Below the pieces are notes generated by a model. The model was not told the origin of the DNA. It saw only the letters and a program-made list of their open reading frames with translations, and did not search any database. Shown here in pieces: positions 50,634-59,054 of a stretch of 59,054 bases of DNA (positions are counted from its first letter, which is position 1; every line of letters starts with the position of its first letter). The DNA comes from Cyanobacteria bacterium RYN_339 (GTDB lineage: Bacteria > Cyanobacteriota > Sericytochromatia > S15B-MN24 > JAQBPE01). The position numbers were made by a program, and so were the translations under genes. The DNA is taken from contig JAQBPE010000085.1 in NCBI GenBank assembly GCA_028287685.1, positions 1 to 59,054 on the forward strand, read 5' to 3'.

Positions 50634-51184
50634 GGCGTGGTGCTAGGGCTCGCCGCCGGGGCGGGCGCGGCGGTATCGACCATGCGGACGTCCAGCACGG
50701 AGCCGCGCAGGCGGTACTTGAACCCCTCGACGTCGATGGGCACGCCCACCTTGAGCTTCTGGCCGCCCCACACGATGCCGTCCTCCGTCTGGGCCGCCTT
50801 GTCGCGCAGCGTCAGCACGACCTCCGTGCTGTAGGGGTTGGCGGGGTCCGTCGTCAGGCGGAAGTCCTTGCCGTCGTTGATGGGGACGGAGATGATGGAG
50901 CGCTTCGTGAGCACGTTGGCGATCTCCACCTTGTCGTAGGGTTGGTTGCGGATCGTCACGAAGGCCTTGTCGCCCTTCTTGAACATCGCCAGATCCTCGA
51001 AGTTGGCCTTGATGAAGAGGTCGATCTCCGCCGGACCCTCCTTCTCGATGATCTTGGAGAGCGAGGTGGCGCCGCTCTTCACGGCAGCCACGCCCAGCAC
51101 GCTCAGGATCGTGGTGGCCACGATCAGGCCGTCCAACACGTTGACGGCGCCGAAGAGCTTGCCGCGGGAGTCGATCAGGGGCAT
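50630..51184 (-). CDS. DUF4330-domain membrane protein
   Basis: A 184-residue protein matching DUF4330: MPLIDSRGKLFGAVNVLDGLIVATTILSVLG at the N-terminus with one membrane helix, then an extracytoplasmic beta-rich domain (AEIDLFIKANFEDLAMFKKGDKAFV; RNQPYDKVEIANV). The family occurs mainly in cyanobacteria and relatives and is of unknown role. Its start overlaps the hldE2 stop by one base (TGATG) and its stop overlaps the ligase start, so it is fully embedded in the operon and probably helps the same envelope process. Confidence 0.8.
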   Translation of the reverse strand: MPLIDSRGKLFGAVNVLDGLIVATTILSVLGVAAVKSGATSLSKIIEKEGPAEIDLFIKANFEDLAMFKKGDKAFVTIRNQPYDKVEIANVLTKRSIISVPINDGKDFRLTTDPANPYSTEVVLTLRDKAAQTEDGIVWGGQKLKVGVPIDVEGFKYRLRGSVLDVRMVDTAAPAPAASPSTTP

Positions 51185-51666
51185 CAGGGGGTCCTTTCAG
51201 GGGATGTAGCGAGGATCCGGGCGATCAGGCTGGTGGTGGATCGGCCCGGGACGAAGGCCAGGATCTCGATCCGGCCGCCATACGCGCGGACGGTGGGGGC
51301 CTCGGGCAGGGAGTCTGGCGTGTAGTCGCCGCCCTTGCAGTAAACATGCGGTTTCAGGGCGGCCAACACGGCGTCGGCCGTGGGCTCGTCGAAGATGGTC
51401 ACGAAGTCCACACAGGCGAGGCCGGCCAACAGCTCCGCGCGCTCGGCTTCGGGGAGGATGGGGCGGTCGGGGCCCTTGTTCAGGCGCTTGACGCTGCTGT
51501 CGGCATTCACGCCTACGACGAGGCGATCGCCCAACGCCCGCGCGGCCTGCAGGTAACGCAAGTGGCCCACGTGCATGAGGTCGAAGACCCCGTTGGTGAA
51601 GACGGTCGTGCCAGGCAGGGCCGCCAACGTGGCGGCCAGGGCCTCGCGGCCTTGGAGCTTGCTCAT
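51184..51666 (-). CDS. rfaE2: D-glycero-beta-D-manno-heptose 1-phosphate adenylyltransferase
   Basis: A 160-residue nucleotidyltransferase with HxGH-type motif FDLMHVGHLRYLQAARALGD and the GVNADSSVKRLNKGPDRPI loop, as in the C-terminal half of HldE. It converts heptose 1-phosphate and ATP to ADP-heptose. The ATG overlaps the stop of the kinase gene (ATGA, 51663-51666); the kinase and adenylyltransferase are separate proteins here, as in many bacteria, instead of fused HldE. Confidence 0.92.
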   Translation of the reverse strand: MSKLQGREALAATLAALPGTTVFTNGVFDLMHVGHLRYLQAARALGDRLVVGVNADSSVKRLNKGPDRPILPEAERAELLAGLACVDFVTIFDEPTADAVLAALKPHVYCKGGDYTPDSLPEAPTVRAYGGRIEILAFVPGRSTTSLIARILATSPERTP

Positions 51667-52679
51667 AGGGCGTCCCACGCCTCGCGCATCTCCTGGACGT
51701 TGGTCACGCTGGTGCCGAAGCGGCGCACCACGATCGAGGCGGCCAGGTTGGCGAGCACCACGGCTTCGCGCGGGGTCGCGCCGGCGGCCAGCGCCATGGT
51801 CAGCGTGCCGACGACGGTGTCGCCGGCGCCCGTCACGTCGAAGACGTCCGACCGGTTGAAGGCCGGGATCTCCGTGAGGCCGCCTTCGCGCTCGAACAGC
51901 GCCATCCCGGCCCCGCCCCGCGTGATCAGCACGCTGCGCAGCGAGGTGCCGGCGAGGATCTTGGCGCCGGCGGCGCGCAGCGTGGCGTCGTCCGTGATCG
52001 TGAAGCCCACCTCGGCCTCGGCCTCCGGTTGGTTGGGCGTCACCACCCAGGCGCCCGGGAAGCGGCTGAGGTCGCCCTGGGAGTCTACCGTCAGCACCTT
52101 GCCGGCCCGCCCGACCAGCTCGCACATGCGGGCGATCAAGCTGGGCGTCAGCACGCCGTTGCCGTAGTCGGAAAGCAGCACGGCGTCGTAGCCCGGCAGC
52201 CGCGCCTCGATCGCCGCCAGCAAACGAGCTTCCAGGTCCGCGTCGAGCGGGTGGCGCTTCTCGCGGTCCACGCGCACGATTTGCTGGGTGACGGACTGTT
52301 GGCTGGAGGCGGAGATCCGGCTCTTGGTGGTGGTAGGGCGGCTGGGGTCGGGCAGCGATAGGTCGGTGCCCACGCCGCGTTGGTTCAGCTCCGCCTTGAG
52401 CTGCCCGGCCATCAGGTCCTCGCCGACCACGCCGGCCATGTCGACGGCGCCGCCCAGGCTCGCGATGTTGGCCGCCGCGTTGGCCGCGCCGCCCGGGAAG
52501 ACGGTGGCGTTGCTGTGTTGGAGGATCAGGACCGGCGCCTCGCGCGAGATCCTGGCCACCTCGCCCGTGACGTACTCGTCGGCGAAGAGGTCCCCTACCA
52601 CCAGCACCTTGGCGCGCGCGAAGCCGGCCAACAGCGCTTCCAGGCGCGGGGTGCTCAATTCCAGGTGAATTGTGGACAT
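51663..52679 (-). CDS. rfaE1: D-glycero-beta-D-manno-heptose-7-phosphate kinase
   Basis: A 338-residue PfkB-family kinase: N-terminal VLVVGDLFADEYVTGEVARISREAPV characteristic of the HldE1/RfaE1 branch, the GG motif FPGGAANAAANIASLGG, ITRGGAGMALF and the catalytic motif DVTGAGDTVVGTLTMALAAG. It phosphorylates heptose 7-phosphate at C1 in the ADP-heptose pathway. First gene of the operon running to 47616. ATG 52679 or later. The fructokinase-like protein at 29720 is a different branch. Confidence 0.93.
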   Translation of the reverse strand: MSTIHLELSTPRLEALLAGFARAKVLVVGDLFADEYVTGEVARISREAPVLILQHSNATVFPGGAANAAANIASLGGAVDMAGVVGEDLMAGQLKAELNQRGVGTDLSLPDPSRPTTTKSRISASSQQSVTQQIVRVDREKRHPLDADLEARLLAAIEARLPGYDAVLLSDYGNGVLTPSLIARMCELVGRAGKVLTVDSQGDLSRFPGAWVVTPNQPEAEAEVGFTITDDATLRAAGAKILAGTSLRSVLITRGGAGMALFEREGGLTEIPAFNRSDVFDVTGAGDTVVGTLTMALAAGATPREAVVLANLAASIVVRRFGTSVTNVQEMREAWDAL

Positions 52680-52737
52680 AACGCTTGATTATACACGTTG
52701 CGCCCTGGCGCGCCGCGTGCGCGGCGTCACCGCCTCG

Positions 52738-55518
52738 TCAATACGAGCCGGCAGGCAGGATCCGGACCAGGTTGGCGCCGGGGTCCAGGATGGCCATGCG
52801 CCCGTCCGCGGCGATATCGATGCCGATGGGCAGCACCAGGCCGTCCTCCGCGTTGGGGTCCGGGAAGAACTTGCCGCCCGGGCCCGCCAACGTGGTGATC
52901 GTCCCGTCGGGCGTGATCTTCCGGATGCGGGCGTACGTGCGGGGCAAATTCTGCGTCACGCCTTCGCGCAAGCCGCCTTCCAGGCCGGCGATCAGGGGGA
53001 TGCCGACCGTGCCCATCTCGCCGAGGTACACGTTGCCGGCCGCGTCTACCGCGACGCCCGCCGGCATCACGATCGTGGCTTCGCGTGCGATGTGATCGAT
53101 GGGCAGCGTGCCGTCCTCCGGGATCTGTCCGATCCAGGCCGCTGTGGCCTTGCCGGCCAGGGCCTCCAGGCGCGGATCCGGTCCGTCCAGGCCGGTGATC
53201 TTGTGGATCTTGCCGGAGATGGTGTCGGCCACCAGCAGGTTGCCCTGGCGGTCGAAGGCCAGGCCCTGGGGATCGGAGAGCACGCCCGTCAGGGCCGAGA
53301 CGCCCTCCACCGGGTTCAGGATCACGGAGAGGGCCAGCGAGTCCGCCTGCCCTACGTTGTCGGTATGGCCCACGCCGCACACCAGCTCGACCATGCCGTC
53401 CTCCGCAAGGCGCATGACCTGGTTGTCCAACGTGCTCCAGTAGATGCGGCCGCGGGCGTCCACTGCCAGCCCGCTGCCGGTGACCTTGGCCTCGGTGGCG
53501 GGCAGGCGCTCGCCGGCCTTGAACTGGAGCTTGGGATTCACGCCGCCGCCGACGAGCGTGTGCACGATGCCGTCCTCGCCGATGGCGCGGATGCGGCCGT
53601 TGCCCAGATCCGTAAAGATGATTTCCTTGCCGCGGAAGGCCAGTCCCGACGGCAACTTCATCTGGAGCCCGGCCACCGGCCCGCCGTCGCCGGCGAACCC
53701 GGCCGTCCCGCCGGCCACGGTGGTGAGCAGGCCGCCGGAGAATCGTCGGATGGCATGGCTGGCGGACTCCGTGATCAAGAGGTCGCCGTTGGGCGCGAAG
53801 GCACAGGTCGCCGGCGCGTTGAGCGGCAATGCGTTGGGGTCGATCGGCAAGGACTCGTCCACCCCCGCGCGCACGCTCCAGGCCCCGGCCGGCGTGAGCG
53901 CGTGCACGAGGTTGGTGGCGGCATCGCAGACCAACAGCGCCCCGTTCGCATCCACCGCCAGGCCGGAAGGCGCCACGAGGTCGGCCCCGATCCCCGCGGG
54001 CGCCCCTTGCTTGCCGTCCGGCGTGATCGCCACGATGCGCTTTCGACCAGGGTCCGAGACATACAGCGTGCCGTTCTCGGCGCGAGCCAGGTCTGGTTTT
54101 GCCCCGCTGGCGTCCGCGATCGCATCCGCCACCAGCACGGTGCCCTTGCCGGGGCGGTAGCGGTACAGGCTTGCGGCCCCCGTATCGAGGGTCCACAGCA
54201 CGTCCAGCTCGCCGTCCGGGCCGAGCGCGAGGCCCAGGAAGCCGCCGTGCGCGGTGCCTACATCGATCGGGATGCGGTGAAGCACGCCGTCCGGCGTGAT
54301 CGAGAGCAACCGGCCCGGGTCCGTGGGCTGTACCCAGGTGGACTCCGCCACGTAAACCGTGCCGTCGGCCGCCACGGCCAGGCGCCGGGGATAGATGGGC
54401 GTCGTCGTCGCCGGGACGTCCACGGCGCCAGGGGCCTTCGCTTCGCCGGTTCCCGCGAAGATCGAGACCTTGCCCTCGGCCGTCAGCTTGAAGATGGTCT
54501 GGTTGGTGGCCACCAGCACGCTGCCGTCCGGCATGCGCGCCATGTCTTGTGTGGGCCTGAAGTTCTGCTTCACTTGCCCGCGCACCACGTCGGCGTAGGT
54601 GGAAATGGTCCCCGTGCTGGAGACCTTCCGGATGCGACCCATGCCGGCTTCCGCAATGAGGACGCCGCCATCCGGAAGCGGCACCAGTCCGACCGGGTCG
54701 AAGATGGCCACCCCGTTTGCTTGCCGGCCGTCCCCCAGGAAGGCCTGGCCCAAGAGCAAGGCGCGGATCGCCTCCAGCGTCTTGGCCACCGCGGGAGCCT
54801 TGCCGCGCAGCTCCTCCGTGGCGGCCACCAGGTCGGCCGGCGCGTAGCTGGGCACGCGGCCCAACAGCGCGCGCGCGGCATCCAGGTCATCATGCAGGCG
54901 CTGGGCCTCCGCGGTGGGCAGCTTGTCGAGCGCGCTCTGTTGGCCCTGCACGTACTTGCCCAGCACGTAAGCCGTCCCCAGGGCGGAGGCCGTGTCGATC
55001 GGCAGCGACGCCACGGCGGGCGTCTTGAGCGCGCTCAGCTCGCCGCCATGCAGCAGGCCGCCCGCGTGGAGCTTGATGCGCAGGACGGCGTTCTTGCCGG
55101 GTACGGCCGTGAAGCGGTAGCTGCCCGTTGCGTCCGTGGTGGCGACGAGCGCCTTGCCGGCGGCGTCCAGCACGGGGTTGCCGGCGGCGTCGACCACTTC
55201 CACGACGGCGTCGGCCAGGAAGTATTCACCGGGCTCGTCGTCCTGCACGGCATACTTGGTCTTGCCCGTCAGCCCACCGCTGTTGTTGGCGATGATGGCG
55301 CCGCCGTTGTTGGAGATGAGGTTGCCGCTGTTGTTCGAGATGACGCCGCCGCCATGGTCGCTCACGAGCTTGACCTTGCCGGTCAGGGCCGTCGCGGCCG
55401 TCACCAAGACCGGCCCTTGCTCGAGCGGCTTCCGCCCTGTCACGGGCTTCGTGGGGGTGGAGCAGGCAACGAGCATCGCTGCTGCAACCGCCGAAGACAA
55501 CCAGCCGAATGAACGCAT
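52738..55518 (-). CDS. NHL-repeat surface lipoprotein with octapeptide repeats
   Basis: A 926-residue protein. The signal AVAAAMLVACS gives a lipidated cysteine near residue 19. Residues 51-82 are four 8-residue units (LVSDHGGG, VISNNSGN, LISNNGGA, IIANNSGG), the same type of solenoid-like repeat as in the 541-residue lipoprotein at 10912. A carboxypeptidase-regulatory-like beta-sandwich (about 100-155, VVEVVDAAGNPVLDAAG...GSYRFTAVPG) follows, then a helical region, and from about 270 to the end many NHL repeats (DGGVLIAEAGMGRIRKV, GTVYVAESTW, GTLYVSDPGRKRIVAITPDG, GNLLVADTISGKIHKI), enough for two beta-propellers. It is likely displayed on the cell surface. The propellers resemble those of the 445-residue secreted protein at 22782. 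Confidence 0.75.
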   Translation of the reverse strand: MRSFGWLSSAVAAAMLVACSTPTKPVTGRKPLEQGPVLVTAATALTGKVKLVSDHGGGVISNNSGNLISNNGGAIIANNSGGLTGKTKYAVQDDEPGEYFLADAVVEVVDAAGNPVLDAAGKALVATTDATGSYRFTAVPGKNAVLRIKLHAGGLLHGGELSALKTPAVASLPIDTASALGTAYVLGKYVQGQQSALDKLPTAEAQRLHDDLDAARALLGRVPSYAPADLVAATEELRGKAPAVAKTLEAIRALLLGQAFLGDGRQANGVAIFDPVGLVPLPDGGVLIAEAGMGRIRKVSSTGTISTYADVVRGQVKQNFRPTQDMARMPDGSVLVATNQTIFKLTAEGKVSIFAGTGEAKAPGAVDVPATTTPIYPRRLAVAADGTVYVAESTWVQPTDPGRLLSITPDGVLHRIPIDVGTAHGGFLGLALGPDGELDVLWTLDTGAASLYRYRPGKGTVLVADAIADASGAKPDLARAENGTLYVSDPGRKRIVAITPDGKQGAPAGIGADLVAPSGLAVDANGALLVCDAATNLVHALTPAGAWSVRAGVDESLPIDPNALPLNAPATCAFAPNGDLLITESASHAIRRFSGGLLTTVAGGTAGFAGDGGPVAGLQMKLPSGLAFRGKEIIFTDLGNGRIRAIGEDGIVHTLVGGGVNPKLQFKAGERLPATEAKVTGSGLAVDARGRIYWSTLDNQVMRLAEDGMVELVCGVGHTDNVGQADSLALSVILNPVEGVSALTGVLSDPQGLAFDRQGNLLVADTISGKIHKITGLDGPDPRLEALAGKATAAWIGQIPEDGTLPIDHIAREATIVMPAGVAVDAAGNVYLGEMGTVGIPLIAGLEGGLREGVTQNLPRTYARIRKITPDGTITTLAGPGGKFFPDPNAEDGLVLPIGIDIAADGRMAILDPGANLVRILPAGSY
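55273..55368 (-). repeat. 24-bp coding repeats (four octapeptide units)
   Basis: Four consecutive units encode LVSDHGGG, VISNNSGN, LISNNGGA and IIANNSGG within the NHL lipoprotein. The units differ at the DNA level but retain the hydrophobic-x-x-N-N-x-G pattern. Confidence 0.75.
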
Positions 55519-55542
55519 GGTTGTTATCTTACCCGCAGCGGG

Positions 55543-56668
55543 TCATACCTCGTCGGTCGCCCCGGCCGTTGCCAGCTCGCCCTTGGCCCGCGCGCGCAAG
55601 AAGGCGTCGATGAACACGTCCAGCTCACCGTCCATGACCGCTTGCACCTGGCTGGTCTCCGCGCCGGTGCGGTGGTCCTTGACCATGGAGTAGGGGTGGA
55701 AGACGTAGGAGCGAATCTGGTGGCCCCAGGCGGCGTCCGTCTGGGGACCCTTGATGTCTTCCAGCTTGGCGGCATGTTCCAGCACCATGCGGTCGTAGAG
55801 CTTGGCCTTCAGCACCCGCATGGCCGTCTCGCGGTTTTGCAGCTGGGAGCGCTCGTTCTGGCAGTTCACGACCGTGTTGGTGGGCAGGTGCGTGATGCGG
55901 ATGGCCGTTTCCACTTTGTTCACGTTCTGGCCGCCGGCGCCGCCCGACCGGAAGGTGTCGATGCGCAGCTCCTTGGGGTCGATCTCGATGTTGATTTCCT
56001 GGTCCAGCTCCGGGATCACGTCCACGCCCGCGAAGGCCGTCTGACGCTTGCCCGCGGCGTTGAACGGCGAAATACGCACCAGCCGGTGCGTGCCCTTCTC
56101 CGCGATCAGCCGCCCGTAGGCGTAGGGCCCCGTGATGATCAGGGTGGCGCCCTTGATGCCGGCTTCGTCGTTCTCGCTCATGTCGGTCAGCTCGGCCTTG
56201 TAGCCGTGCTGCTCCGCCCAGCGGCTGTACATGCGGAAGAGCATCAGGGCCCAGTCGGCCGCATCCGTGCCGCCCGCGCCCGCCGACACGGACAGGATCG
56301 CGGGGCTGTTGTCGTATTGGCCGGAGAGCAACTGGTTCAACTCCCAGTTATCCAGCTCCTTGACCACCTCTTGGAGCGTCCGCTCCATCTCGGCTTCCAT
56401 GTCCGCATCGCCCAGCTCCAGGGCCACGCCGATGTCTTCCACGGCGCTTTCCCAGCGGGTAATCAGGTTGGCCTGCCCCCGGACCTGGTCCAGCTCCTGC
56501 ATGATCTTCTGGGCCTTCTGCTGGTCGTTCCAGAAGTCCGGCGCGCTGGCTTGGTGCTCCAGTAGTTCTACGCGTTGCTTGAGGCGGTCGGGGTCAAAGA
56601 TGCCTCCTGGCCGCGGCCACGCGATCGCCCATGACGCGTATTTCGGGCTTGAGGTCGGCGAGGGCCAT
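55543..56668 (-). CDS. prfB: Peptide chain release factor 2 (programmed +1 frameshift)
   Basis: The start is ATG 56668, one base after the secA stop. The zero frame runs 24 codons (MALADLKPEIRVMGDRVAAARRHL), then an in-frame TGA; shifting by +1 at CTT-TGA-C continues as FDPDRLKQRVELLEHQA through the rest, a full-length RF2. AGGAGG lies just before the slippery CTT. Key sites are the GGQ motif FRSGGAGGQNVNKVETAIR (methylated glutamine) and, in the stop-recognition domain, the SPF of RISPFNAAG. Terminates translation at UGA and UAA. Low RF2 supply stalls at the TGA and favours frameshift, giving autoregulation. Confidence 0.97.
56593..56608 (-). promoter_or_regulatory. Programmed +1 frameshift site of prfB
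   Basis: AGGAGGCATCTTTGAC on the minus strand: Shine-Dalgarno-like AGGAGG, slippery CTT, stop TGA followed by C. This closely matches the bacterial prfB consensus (E. coli has AGGGGGTATCTTTGAC). Confidence 0.95.
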
Positions 56669-56669
56669 C

Positions 56670-59054
<2,385 letters not shown>

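Noticed and set aside
52672-55512. 946-residue plus-strand ORF
   Set aside because: Shadow of the NHL lipoprotein; the antisense of a repeat protein gives a long open frame.

Overview
This is a GC-rich bacterial chromosome segment with dense, mostly short-spaced genes, many GTG/TTG starts with good Shine-Dalgarno sequences, lipoprotein signals, outer-membrane-type proteins and an ADP-heptose/heptosyltransferase cluster, so a diderm organism. Several signs point to the cyanobacterial lineage or its non-photosynthetic sisters (Sericytochromatia-like): a ferredoxin:thioredoxin reductase catalytic subunit, two cyanophycinase-family proteins, a DUF4330 protein, an IctB/O-antigen-ligase protein, and about 24 copies of GCGATCGC (the HIP1 octamer of cyanobacteria) counted by eye. 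The placement is inference; there is no rRNA or tRNA in the window.

Layout. 1-1268: 3' end of a caleosin-like gene and a GNAT acetyltransferase. 1.3-8.2 kb: an AT-richer accessory island of small, mostly unrecognised genes, with a DUF2283/DUF4258 pair (the DUF4258 gene frameshifted), short membrane or secreted proteins and a translationally coupled operon of unknown genes; HIP1 is absent here. 8.2-12.5 kb: FTR catalytic chain and aldehyde dehydrogenase (minus strand), then two lipoproteins, one carrying a run of 8-residue repeats. 12.6-18.6 kb: mfd - parvulin isomerase - mazG operon. 18.6-22.6 kb (minus): a possible cysteine peptidase, a membrane protein and a radical SAM/SPASM protein. 22.8-26 kb (plus): NHL-repeat, HEAT-repeat and DUF47 proteins. 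26-38.5 kb: largely minus-strand envelope genes (MscS, sugar kinase, MerR-type regulator, tandem cyanophycinases, a barrel-plus-beta-sandwich protein, TPR protein). 39-40.3 kb: lgt and an orphan response regulator ending in a terminator, immediately followed by a class C group II intron (40318-42206) whose reverse transcriptase is broken by a 7-bp tandem duplication.

42.2-46.1 kb: CPBP protease, PgeF-type laccase-domain protein, a LolA-like lipoprotein and a divergent subtilisin-like lipoprotein. 46.14-46.63 kb: a striking non-coding, AT-richer stretch with 16 GATC sites in about 305 bp plus repeated TTATGT motifs, directly upstream of a Xer tyrosine recombinase. 47.6-52.7 kb (minus): coupled operon hldE1 - hldE2 - DUF4330 - O-antigen ligase/IctB - GT9 heptosyltransferase - unknown, which would make and use ADP-heptose for the envelope. 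52.7-59.05 kb (minus): a large NHL-repeat lipoprotein with the same 8-residue repeat class, prfB with the canonical programmed frameshift, and secA running off the window end.

Most notable: the GATC/TTATGT region next to xer, the HIP1 enrichment with a gap over the island, a bacterial caleosin, an FTR with strongly altered cysteine spacing, and octapeptide-repeat lipoproteins.
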